Source of the DNA: Endozoicomonas sp. SCSIO W0465 | GTDB lineage: Bacteria > Pseudomonadota > Gammaproteobacteria > Pseudomonadales > Endozoicomonadaceae | NCBI RefSeq assembly: GCF_023716865.1 | Contig: NZ_CP092417.1 | Location: 1,776,001-1,840,000, forward strand | Direction of reading: 5' to 3' | Length of the DNA stretch: 64,000 nucleotides | In this document: positions 34,433-43,158 of the stretch, one piece after another | How positions within the stretch are numbered: the stretch's first letter is position 1 | Layout: every line of letters begins with the position of its first letter | Made by a program: the position numbers and the translations under genes | Notes under the pieces: model-generated | The model's input: the letters and a program-made list of their open reading frames with translations, nothing else | What the model was told of the DNA's origin: nothing | Database searches by the model: none

Positions 34433-35452
34433 TCAGCTTGAGGACTGAAAAGCGGGGACAGTACCTTCTGAATTTTTACCTGAACTCTGGGTCGTTTCAG
34501 CTAAATTAGAAGTCAGTGGTAAATCACCTGAGTTTTTAGCTAAATTGACTGACTGACGATACTGCTTTTGGCGCTCTCTTTCGCGCTTACGGTAAGCGGG
34601 ATCTTTACGGAGCTTCCTTTGGCGCTCCCTTTCGCGCTCCCTTTCGCGTTCGCGCTCCCTTTTTCGCTCAACGTAAGCGGGATCTTTGCGAAGCTCCCTT
34701 TTGCGCAACCTTTCGCGCTCTCTTATGCGCTCGGCGTAAGCGGGATCTTTGCGAAGCTCCCTTTGGCGCAACCTGTCGCGCTCCCTTTTTCGCTCGACGT
34801 AAGCGGGATCTTTGCGAAGCTCCCTTTGGCGCAACCTGCCGCGCTCCCTTTTGCCCTCGGCAAGTAAAGAACTGCCCTCAACATTAACTTCTGCCTGGGT
34901 TGTTTGGTTATCACTTGTAGCTTGATGCATATATAACGGACTAACGACAGCAACTGGCCGTAAATCTTGTGAACTATGAATTCCGGCAGAAAGATTAGTT
35001 AACTGTAAACCTGAGCTTGTATGATTCGCTGTTGTTTGCTCTCTAATTTCAAGCTCGTCCCACGATATTAGCTGCTGAAAGGGAGTATCTGGTGTTAGTA
35101 ATAATGCATCATTAACGGGTTCATAATCAGGCTGGTAAGGAACATATTCATCAAGGATGGATTGTGGTATCTCTTGAATACTTGTTCCAGGAGCGTTTTC
35201 TAAATCGAAATTTGTTAGAGATTCAATATTATATTTATTCAATGAATTAGAATGATTAGCTTCATTTTGATATGTACCTGGTCCGCTATTGTAAATAGAA
35301 ATAGGGTTCAGCACTTGAACTGGCATGCCTTGATAAATAGGCTGCTGTTCGGTGGTACCAAATTGCTGTTCTTGATCTACTAAACCTAATGCGCTGGAAC
35401 AAAGATAAGAAAAAGAAGCATCGAATGAAGGAAGTTGATTGATTTGATCCAT
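34433..35452 (-). CDS. Charged-repeat protein of unknown function, antisense inside the tail operon
   Basis: The 339-residue product has a Gln/Asn/Ser/Pro-rich N-terminal half (starting MDQINQLPSFDASFSYLCSS) and a C-terminal half of four 21-residue repeats of the type KRERDRLRQRELRKDPAYVER, ending in an ER-rich run and a Ser/Thr tail. The repeats should form a long charged single helix. No catalytic motif or signal peptide is seen. It lies on the opposite strand between two tail genes and is A+T-rich in its first half, so it is probably acquired cargo. It might be a nucleic-acid-binding or secreted host-interaction protein, but this is speculation. Confidence 0.6.
   Translation of the reverse strand: MDQINQLPSFDASFSYLCSSALGLVDQEQQFGTTEQQPIYQGMPVQVLNPISIYNSGPGTYQNEANHSNSLNKYNIESLTNFDLENAPGTSIQEIPQSILDEYVPYQPDYEPVNDALLLTPDTPFQQLISWDELEIREQTTANHTSSGLQLTNLSAGIHSSQDLRPVAVVSPLYMHQATSDNQTTQAEVNVEGSSLLAEGKRERGRLRQRELRKDPAYVERKRERDRLRQRELRKDPAYAERIRERERLRKRELRKDPAYVERKRERERERERERERQRKLRKDPAYRKRERERQKQYRQSVNLAKNSGDLPLTSNLAETTQSSGKNSEGTVPAFQSSS
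34577..34860. repeat. 63-bp tandem repeats in the charged-repeat gene
   Basis: About four imperfect direct units (for example GTAAGCGGGATCTTTGCGAA followed by GCTCCCTTTGGCGCAACCT) encode the 21-residue charged repeats on the minus strand. The last unit toward 34600 is altered by an ER expansion. Confidence 0.8.
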
Positions 35453-35563
35453 TGAATTATTGAACTATCAAATTACAGATTTAGGCCACGCTTTCTTATA
35501 AAAGTTCCCCCTTTGGCCACTCATTCACCATTTATTTATGTCAACCAATTATAAGGAATTGCT

Positions 35564-38500
35564 ATGGCTATTACTAATAGCGACGTAAAACTCTTCGAAA
35601 GCCAGCGCCTCACGGATGAGGAAGACGGTGGCGGTCGGGTGACTGGCAGCGAGGTCATCGATGGCAACGTTAATAATCTAGGCTCTTGTAGGATTTCAGA
35701 CTGCTACTGGGTTGAACATTGCTGAAGCCCTTTATCTACAAAGGTTGTCAGCATATTGTCCGGTAATGTTGCCCAATCCTTGTTTTTCGTGACCTACAGT
35801 CAGTTTTCACTGTAGAGCAGTTCGTAATCAAAATAGAGCCATAATCTATTTCAGGATATTTCCCGGATCGACCGCACCATTGGTGATGTAGCTTTACGGA
35901 AGGCGTTTATCGGGATAAGCACCGATAACAATGATATTTATCTTGGTAGCCATTTGATCCTGACCGAACCTCCCAAGGATAAAAATGTCAGTGTTTTGCT
36001 GTTCAATACCGACAGTCAAACCGATGAACGCCTCGATGCCAGAGACCGGATTGAGAGCTATGTGGTTCCCGGCATTAAGGCATCATGGGAACTGGTAGGC
36101 GATCAGCTGGAAGGACAGCGAGCTATTGTCGGCTATCAGCGGGAGGAATTGGCGATCCCTGAAATTGGTGAAGTCTATAAGCTCACGACACCAGATGGTT
36201 TAACAACCCAGTTTATTCGCATCACAGCTGTTGACCATTCCATTGTGACTTTTACCTATAGCAACGGGCAGGAGTATGTGGATTTTAACCGGCGCAAGGT
36301 GGAAATGGAGATCAGTGCTCCCTTGGAGACGACCTTTGTCGGAGCGCCACCAGTGCCAGGTGAGCCGGAGGAAGAAACCAGTTCGATTCATCGTACACAG
36401 ATAGCCGACACCAGCCGTTACTATGGCATTCAGTCAATGAGCACCAACATTACCGCAGGCGATCTGACGATTAAGGCCGAGAGCGTTTATGCGCCACTGG
36501 TGCCGAGCGCCAAGGTAGAAAGCCCGTTGTTGGATCAATACGGTGGCTATACCGGCAAAACGATGGTGGCGACCTCGGCCAGTAACCGATCCATTAGCTG
36601 TCGCTTTGTTCATATCAGCGGTAACCAGAGCCGCACCTACCTGCAGCGGGGTGTTTTGCCCGGAACCCTGACCCTGTCGCTTGATGGCGGCACTTTTGAA
36701 GATAACGGCGCAGGCAGTCTGCTCCATAAAAGCGGCACCAATAATTACAGCAAGCTGACCGTGGATTATGAGCTCGGGGAGATTAACGTCTGGCGAGCAA
36801 GCAGCTATACCACAGCAACCGCCAATGCCTCCTATCAGCCAGCGGTGGCGATTACCGGAGCAGCGATCAGTGGCGCTATCCCGGTCACAGGTCAGAACCG
36901 GGGCTTTAATTACACTCTGAACATGGCCGAGGCCAAACCAAGGCCGGGAACACTGGTGGTCAGCTATATCGCCCTTGGCAAATGGCAGGATATTCGTGAT
37001 CCCGGTAATGGGCAGATGACGGGTTCTGGAACCGGCACCATTCTCTTTGCTACCGGCTCGGCAGCAATTACCCTCGATGCGCTGCCCGATCCGGACAGTG
37101 CCATTGTATTCAGCTATGTGGCGCAAAATGATGATGAGGTAACCATTCGCACAGGCTCGGTGCCGGTGGATGATATGACCTTCCGGCATACCGTTGAGAA
37201 GCCCGGTATTAAACCCGGCTCAATGACAGTGACGTATGTTTCCTCCGGGGAGAATAAAACCCTGACCGATCAGGCCAACGGCTTGCTGACGGGGGATGGT
37301 AGCGGTGCGATCCATTACGCTCCCGGCGAGTTGAGCTTTAAGCTGGATAACCTGCCCGATAGCGACACCGAAATACAGCTGACTTATGAGGAAGGCACCA
37401 GTGCCGGTGGCGAGGTCATTGTGGCTGTGGATGGTCAGGGCGTTATGAGCGGCACTATTCCGGGGGCTCCCCTGCTGCCCGGTTCTATCCAGCTGCAGTT
37501 TCTGGTCGAGCAGCTGTCCAACGTTCCCAATGGTGCAAGGCAGGAGGATGACTGGACAACTTATGAAACCACCAGAAACGTCGCCAAGCAGGTCAGTGAT
37601 GATACAGCGGGAGGCTGGCGGGGGGTGACCGGGACCATTGATTACCAGACAGGTGCCTTTACCATTCTGGCGTTGCAGGATTACACCTATCCGGAATGGC
37701 GGGTTTCGAGAGCAACGGATAGCGGTTACGTCAGAGAGGTCGAGGCCACCAATACCACCAAGACCCAAACCTTCAATGGCAGCACTATTACCGCCATTGC
37801 ACAGGCGAGCAACTTGAGTCATGCGCCGTATAACGAAAGCATTACCTCGCCAGAGCTGACTATTGATCTGTTGCCCTTGATGAAACAATGTCGTTTTGCT
37901 TCCCGGCAGCGTGGTCTTTGAATGGAATGGTGAAACCTACTATGACCGGGATGGTTCCCTCTATAAAAACCTGAGTACTGAAACCAATGCCGGTGTTCAG
38001 GTCGGCAGAGTGGATTACAGCGGGGGAATGGCGACACTGGCCAGCTATCCCGATGGCACCGTCAACACGGCCACCATTCAGGCAGCGGCGACCATTGGCG
38101 TTGGCTTCAAGATCGATGCAGTGGCCTTCCGTACTCCCGGCGCTCCAATCCGTCAGGGCAGCTTGCAGCTAACGGCGGTGCGGGTGGATAACGGGGATAT
38201 TATTACGGCGACAGCTGACTTTAATGGCGAGTTTGATACCGCAGAAGTGGTCGGGAGCATCGACGTGACTACTGGCTGGTGCGAGATTCAGTTTACCGAT
38301 GGTACTGATCCGATTTACGTGATCCCGCAAAGTGTCCGTTACAACTGCGTGGTGGAAACCAGTCTGCCGTTGGATGCTGAATTGATCGGCCTCGATCCGG
38401 TGCGTCTGCCTCCCGATGGCAAAGTGCCTATCTATCGAGCCGGGGATATTGTGGTTATTACTCATACCGATAGCACCGATATTGGTACTCCTTATGCCGG

Positions 38501-39260
38501 TTTAATTGTTGCGCTGGACAGGGATCATCAAGCTGAGATTGTGGTGGAAGATAGCGCCGGGGCTCTGCTGGCCAGCGATCAATACACCGTCGATAGAGAG
38601 GCAGGCACCGTTACCTTTGCCGATCCATTGAGCCTGATTGATGCGGAAAGCAATCCGCTATCGGCTCCCTATACCATCAAAGATCGGGTGGAGCACATGA
38701 GCGTTTTAAGCGACGTTCAGATTAATGGGGACCTGTCCATTATCTCCCCGGTGCCTTGGGATTTACCGGCCTCCGAAACCTCGGTTAGCAGTGCGGTGGT
38801 CTATGGCGATCTTCAGGCGAGAGTAAAAAACTTTTTCAGCCAGAAGGTATGGGACAACGGCGATCCAAACTGGACGGATTACCGGGAAGGCGACCAGACA
38901 ACTGCCCAATACAACACCATCAACTACCCGGTGGAAGTGACCAACAAGGGCGCTATCTATGGCAAGTGGGCGATCATTTTTACCAGCAGCACCGCTTTTC
39001 AGATTGTTGAGGAAAAGCTCGGGATCATAGCAACCGGCAGTACAACAACAGACACCGCTCCCATTAACCCGGAGGCGGGAGTGCCTTATTTCACCCTGAA
39101 AGCCGATGGTTGGGGCAGCGGTTGGGCAACAGGTAATGCTATCCGCTTTAACACGGATGGATGCCTTGCGCCGGTGTGGATTTGCCGGACGGTGCTGTCA
39201 GGGCAAGGTACGGAAACAAACGACGATTTTACACTACAGATTCGGGGGGATGCGGACTGA
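35564..39260 (+). pseudogene. Large phage tail protein gene, split by a MITE and frameshifted
   Basis: The gene starts at ATG 35564 (AAGGAATTGCT upstream) with MAITNSDVKLFESQRLTDEE. A MITE at 35681-35840 interrupts it after NVNNL; removal with one ATAATCTA copy restores the frame (FQDISRIDRTIGDVALRKAF). A second break is near 37890: the first frame ends at 37921, while the rest (to 39260) continues one base out of phase from about 37896. Reading AAC instead of AAAC there would give LLPLMNNVVLLPGSVVFEW, so a single extra A explains it. The rebuilt product exceeds 1150 residues and is beta-rich, with two or three repeats built on PGTLVVSY... and TGDGSG-I-YAPGELSF. It is a tail or baseplate protein of large marine siphophages by position; the exact role is unknown. 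Confidence 0.78.
35681..35840 (+). mobile_element. ISL3-end MITE, subfamily A, copy 3 (160 bp)
   Basis: It is the same sequence as the copy at 5164. The flanking 8-bp direct repeat is ATAATCTA (35673-35680 and 35841-35848). It interrupts the 5' part of the large tail gene. Confidence 0.92.
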
Positions 39261-39381
39261 TGGCCGTTACATTTTATTCATCGGAAGAGGCAGGAGCACC
39301 GCAATTAACAGCGGTGAAGAGTTCGTATCCATTCATGAGCAATATAGTGGATATTATCGACACTATTCTGGTGACAGGTTA

Positions 39382-40564
39382 AGTAGTTGATAATTTGCTT
39401 TCGGATAAATTGACTGAACGATTATTTAGTATTTGCAAACGAAATCATATGACTCTCTCCAAATGAAGCGAACACTCGTTCAACTTCCTTTTCAAATTCC
39501 GTGAAACTCTTGATTGACAATAGATTGAGCCATTCATACTTTACTTTCCTCCACAGGATCTCAATCAGATTGAGTTCAGGTGAATATGTTGGAAGAAAGC
39601 AGATCAGTAACTTTTTCTCAAGAGTCCAGTCAGCGATTCTGTCACGAAACTTTTTGCTGGTATGAATACTGGCATTGTCCACCATAACTACGGTGTAGCG
39701 GTCATTTGAACTGTATTTTTCATCCTCCATTTTCTCTGCGAAGTCGTCAAAGGCTGCAATCACTGTATCACTATTCACAGAGCCCACAACAGGGTAATGA
39801 AACAGCTCACAGCTCCGATTCATAAAGCCCAGCACGTTGATGCGCTTACTTTTGACTGATGGAATTCTGAGCTGCTTTCCTTTTTCCTGCCAGCCATATG
39901 GCACACAAGGTTCTTGAGTAAATCCGGACTCATCAAAATAAAACAAGTTTATTAACCCTTTGCGCTCAGCTTCCTGGGCGTCTTTCAGTGCAGTTTTACA
40001 ACGCTGGAAATGCTCTTCGTCCCGTTTATGTTTGCACGATTTACGGAGTCTTTTGTAAACCAGTCCTAACTTTTTTACGATGTTGGCCAGAGTAAGTTTT
40101 GATGAGGATTTACCGGTCTCATCCTCAATTTTGGATTTTACATACGATAAACGACGAGGCTCTTCTGCTACTAACTCTTTTATGCGTTGCACTTCAGATT
40201 CATCATATATGCAAGATCTTCCACCACCATGTTTCTTATACAATGCACGAATACCATAGTCCTCCCAATCATCAATCCATTGGGAAACGGTCTGATATTT
40301 AATCTCAAGGATTTCTGCAATTTGCTCAAGGGTAAAGCCTCGATTACTCAATAGAAGACCATGAGCTCTTTCCCTGATACACCTCAGAGGGCCGTAGTGC
40401 TTGGCGTATTTCAAAGTTAATACAACAGCTTCATCAGTGATATTGACATACTTCATAGGTTGGGGACGTTTTAGTTCAAGACCCACTTATAATAGATTAA
40501 GGATCTCTTTCTTTGTCTGCCTGATAGTACGATCAAAATATCCATAAGCAAACTTTTAACTACT
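39382..40564 (-). mobile_element. IS630-family element (1183 bp)
   Basis: The inward ends are AGTAGTTGATAATTTGCTT and AGTAGTTAAAAGTTTGCTT, and the element is flanked by TA on both sides (39380-39381, 40565-40566), the target duplication of IS630/mariner elements. Excision with one TA restores the tail gene. Confidence 0.9.
39422..40486 (-). CDS. IS630-family transposase
   Basis: The 354-residue protein has N-terminal HTH regions (LEQIAEILEIKYQTVSQWIDDW) and a complete DDE core: FYFDESGFTQEP, VVMVDNASIHTS and PTYSPELNLIEILWRKVK. The start is GTG 40486 or ATG 40456; neither has a strong ribosome site. The frame is intact, so the element may be active. Confidence 0.9.
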   Translation of the reverse strand: MGLELKRPQPMKYVNITDEAVVLTLKYAKHYGPLRCIRERAHGLLLSNRGFTLEQIAEILEIKYQTVSQWIDDWEDYGIRALYKKHGGGRSCIYDESEVQRIKELVAEEPRRLSYVKSKIEDETGKSSSKLTLANIVKKLGLVYKRLRKSCKHKRDEEHFQRCKTALKDAQEAERKGLINLFYFDESGFTQEPCVPYGWQEKGKQLRIPSVKSKRINVLGFMNRSCELFHYPVVGSVNSDTVIAAFDDFAEKMEDEKYSSNDRYTVVMVDNASIHTSKKFRDRIADWTLEKKLLICFLPTYSPELNLIEILWRKVKYEWLNLLSIKSFTEFEKEVERVFASFGESHMISFANTK

Positions 40565-40765
40565 TATGGCTCTAAAGCCGGTTTAGGCTGGAAAAGACTC
40601 TATACATCAGAAACCAATAACAGGAAGGTTTATGAAAATAATTCGGCGCATACTGATAATATGTTTTTGATAGTGCAGCAAGCCGTAACCAGACAATATG
40701 GTCTACAGCTTCAAGCGGTAGACACTGTTGAATCCGCCGAAACTTTTTCAGGATATAGTTGTTTC

Positions 40766-42492
40766 GTAATTTCTCAAAAACTGCTGGCAGCACCACACGG
40801 AAGATGACGTGAAGCCTCCTCAATCAGGTTACTCAATCTCGGAAATAACCCATCGCCCATTAGTCGGCTTTTCAGATAATCCCAAAAAGAGAGACCATAC
40901 AGGCGACACGTTTTTTTCAGGCTGGCAAAGGTGTCGCGACATTGCCGCCCCAAATCGCTTCGCGTCCCACTACTGATCTTTCGTCGTTTAACATATTCTC
41001 GTATCTGACTCTCGCTCAGGTTGTTGTGCAGCGGTAAGCTCGGGTCATCCAGAACCAGTAATAGCTCTTCCTTGATTACAGCCAACCCTGACAGAGCATC
41101 CTGAAGAAGCCCACTGCACGTTTGGGTTTGGATCAGCGCCTGGAACCCCTGTCGTACTTTTATTGCCTTTTTTTCAGTTGGCTCTGTCTTGAAGTCTTTA
41201 AGGTCATCGTAAATGGCCCAGAACCATGTCCGAAGCCATTTCTGAGCCATGGCCTGCTGATCATTGACCGGATGAACTTTTGCCAGCCCTCGCTCTGCAT
41301 GTATCCAGCACTGGCTGTGTTTGAAAACGTCGAACTGCCTTGCCCCATCACTGAAGGTGGTAAGATGTCCTGCTCCATGCTGTATCAGGCTGCCATAAAT
41401 CATGGCTTCACTGGCCTGCTGGCGCCGTCTACCAGTTAGTCTCAGGTCTTTCATACATTCTTCCCAGGCTTCATGGCTCAGGAAGGTGACGCCTCTGTAT
41501 GGATTAAGAACGCGTAGCCACTTTTTGGGGTAATCCAGTTTTTCCAGATAGATCAAGGCATCGTCGGTGAACGTGTAAGTTGACCATGGGCGGTGCAGTA
41601 GGCTTACGAAATTTTCCCGGCTTTTGCTGTCTGTGCTCTCGAACCAGGCAAAGGACTCGTTATTGATGATGGTGCAGTAACCGTTCTTCCCCTTATGCCT
41701 TGTTCCCGTGTCGTCTGTCTGGATATAACTTGAACAGCGAATACCTGTAGTCAACAGCTCATCTTTCTCAGCATGGAACTGCTCGTGTCCTTTCGTCAGA
41801 AGCTGGCTGAGTTCCCCGCTGGAAATAGAGATTCCAATGTCCCATAGCCAGTCCAGCAGTTCTGGCTGGGTAACGGAGCAACCATGATACTGGTGCAGAA
41901 CGTAGGCCTGCAGCATTGGCCCGTAATGATGTCCATGAAGGCTGGCTGGCGGTTTGGCCGTAATGGTTTGTCCATCGGGTGTCACCCATTGCTCTAAAAG
42001 ATATTCAATACTGGATGTTTGTATTGTCAGTTCCTGAACATGAAAAGGGGTGGTTCCATTCCTGATTGATCCCTCCGGAACATCAGTGGCAGCAATGGGT
42101 ATGGATTTTTCCGCCGATGGCTTTCGGGGCTGTTTACGCTGCTTTCTGGTTTTCTCGTTGGGCTTCTTAACCTTCTGCTTTGACGAGGTGTCTGGGCTGG
42201 CTCCATCGTTACCCTCAGGAGCGGATGGATCTCCATCAGGGCTGCCGGTGTCATCATCGGGAGGTTTGGTGTTTGGTTTGATGTCAGGCTTTGCGGGCAG
42301 TTTTTTTAGACGACGAATCTCTGCTTCAAGCAATTCTATCTGCTCTTTGAGCTGAATGATCTGCTCTTGCTGCTGAGTGATGAATCTCAGTAGATCTTCA
42401 GGTTGTAACTGCTGGTGTTCTAGAAAAGCCATGGTGAGAGGATAGACGACTGACCGAAATTATCCTGCTTCCAGCACTTTTTGAGAAATTAC
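40766..42492 (-). mobile_element. IS66-family element, copy 2 (1727 bp)
   Basis: It appears identical to copy 1 (6402-8128) in length and sequence, with the same orientation. The flanks are GTTGTTTC on the left and CTGTTGCT on the right, so no 8-bp duplication is present. It joins the truncated tail gene to the truncated phaR. Confidence 0.92.
40774..42432 (-). CDS. IS66-family transposase (552 aa), copy 2
   Basis: The translated sequence is the same as that of the transposase at 6410-8068, with the coiled-coil N-terminus, TDDTGTRHKG, CWIHAERGL and LHNNLSESQIREYVKRRK blocks. The frame is intact. The perfect match implies recent duplication or recombination between copies. Confidence 0.92.
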   Translation of the reverse strand: MAFLEHQQLQPEDLLRFITQQQEQIIQLKEQIELLEAEIRRLKKLPAKPDIKPNTKPPDDDTGSPDGDPSAPEGNDGASPDTSSKQKVKKPNEKTRKQRKQPRKPSAEKSIPIAATDVPEGSIRNGTTPFHVQELTIQTSSIEYLLEQWVTPDGQTITAKPPASLHGHHYGPMLQAYVLHQYHGCSVTQPELLDWLWDIGISISSGELSQLLTKGHEQFHAEKDELLTTGIRCSSYIQTDDTGTRHKGKNGYCTIINNESFAWFESTDSKSRENFVSLLHRPWSTYTFTDDALIYLEKLDYPKKWLRVLNPYRGVTFLSHEAWEECMKDLRLTGRRRQQASEAMIYGSLIQHGAGHLTTFSDGARQFDVFKHSQCWIHAERGLAKVHPVNDQQAMAQKWLRTWFWAIYDDLKDFKTEPTEKKAIKVRQGFQALIQTQTCSGLLQDALSGLAVIKEELLLVLDDPSLPLHNNLSESQIREYVKRRKISSGTRSDLGRQCRDTFASLKKTCRLYGLSFWDYLKSRLMGDGLFPRLSNLIEEASRHLPCGAASSF

Positions 42493-42801
42493 CTGTTGCT
42501 TGAGGAAGTGGTTCAGACTCTGCTCCAGGTATTGACGTAAAAAAACTTGCATATCATCGCCGTAAAAACGAATCAGTTGTTTCAGCAACGTATCTGTAAG
42601 CAATGATTGCTCGTTACTACTCTCCTGTTCACTGATGATCTGCAGGAGAATGCTCTTGGTGATGTCATCGCCAGTTTTAGAATCAACTACTGCAAAGTCA
42701 ATATGCTCCAGAGTTAATAATTTTACATAGTCAAGATTAACGTACTGACTCTGAGATGTGTCGTACAATCGTCGGTTGGGATACTTTTTGATTGTGATCA
42801 A
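42460..42801 (-). pseudogene. phaR: PHA synthesis repressor PhaR, C-terminus cut by IS66
   Basis: PhaR senses polyhydroxyalkanoate granules and represses phasin and related genes. The N-terminal DNA-binding part is complete (ITIKKYPNRRLYDTSQSQYV, then GDDITKSILLQIISEQES). The gene is cut after NHFLKQQ at 42493, and the last ten residues (VISQKVLEAG) come from the IS. PhaR proteins are usually longer (about 140-190 residues), so part of the granule-binding tail is lost. The start is TTG 42801, preceded by AGGAG. Some repressor activity is conceivable because the DNA-binding domain remains. Confidence 0.85.
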
Positions 42802-42904
42802 AGCCAGCTCCTACATGGTGAAGGTTGAAGAAAACATTAAGGGAGCAGGTAACTTCAAAGTAGCGGTTCCCTCAATATCCCGTTGGAGGATAAATTCACA
42901 GCAT

Positions 42905-42932
42905 AAAAAACCACGATTATGATGGATCGTGG
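42905..42932 (-). terminator. Rho-independent terminator of the phaBC unit
   Basis: On the minus strand CCACGAT and ATCGTGG pair in a 7-bp stem, followed by six Ts. It lies downstream of phaC, beyond the MITE, and upstream of phaR. Confidence 0.75.
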
Positions 42933-42993
42933 CATTAATGAGAATACTGATTGGTCAATAATTACAGGCGATATCAATCTTGATATTGTTTTA

Positions 42994-43153
42994 GGCTCTT
43001 ATTGGATTACAGACTGTTCCCAGATTGAACCTGGCTGAAGCACTTATCATTAAAGGCTCTCAGAGCTTTGCTCGGCAATTTGCCCTCAAGCCTTACATTG
43101 CGTGGTCCACATCCAATTTTCACTGCAGAGCAGTTCGGAAATCAAATAGAGCC
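42994..43153 (+). mobile_element. ISL3-end MITE, diverged subfamily A copy (160 bp)
   Basis: The ends GGCTCTTATTGGATTACAG and GGCTCTATTTGATTTCCG (inward) and the length match subfamily A, but the interior differs at many positions. The 8-bp direct repeat TTGTTTTA flanks it (42986-42993 and 43154-43161). The right copy of the repeat contains the phaC stop codon. Confidence 0.88.
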
Positions 43154-43158
43154 TTGTT

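Larger units (their letters stand above)
8129..40765. mobile_element. Lambda-type prophage remnant, bracketed by IS66 copies
   Basis: The segment contains a leftward cluster of tiny genes (8.1-12.0 kb) and a rightward lambda-order morphogenesis operon (12.09-40.77 kb): terminase, gpW, portal, protease, D, E, FII-like, Z-like, U-like, tube, tape measure, tail proteins. Integrase, repressor, replication, lysis and host-recognition (J-like) genes are absent, so only the middle of the phage genome remains. IS66 copies in the same orientation define both ends (6402-8128 and 40766-42492), and host genes (NSS transporter, phaR) are cut at the outer edges. No att site could be recognised. At least eight mobile elements lie inside it. 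Confidence 0.9.
39260..40765 (+). pseudogene. Phage tail protein gene, split by IS630 and truncated by IS66
   Basis: The ATG overlaps the stop of the preceding gene (TGATGG). The product begins MAVTFYSSEEAGAPQLTAVK and, after removal of the IS630 element at a TA site, continues ILVTGYGSKAGLGWKRLYTS and runs in frame to 40765, where the second IS66 copy cuts it (106 codons present). The pattern (start with MAV-FYSS, then VLVxGYGSKAxxGW) matches a common small siphophage tail protein family of unknown role. Confidence 0.8.

Noticed and set aside
37870..37930. Programmed +1 frameshift joining the two parts of the large tail gene
   Set aside because: No known slippery pattern or stop-codon context is visible at the junction; a single extra A in a short run explains it better.
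6402..42492. A true IS66 composite transposon carrying the prophage
   Set aside because: The outer flanks TACTTTTT and CTGTTGCT do not match, so there is no evidence that the 36-kb unit transposed as a whole.
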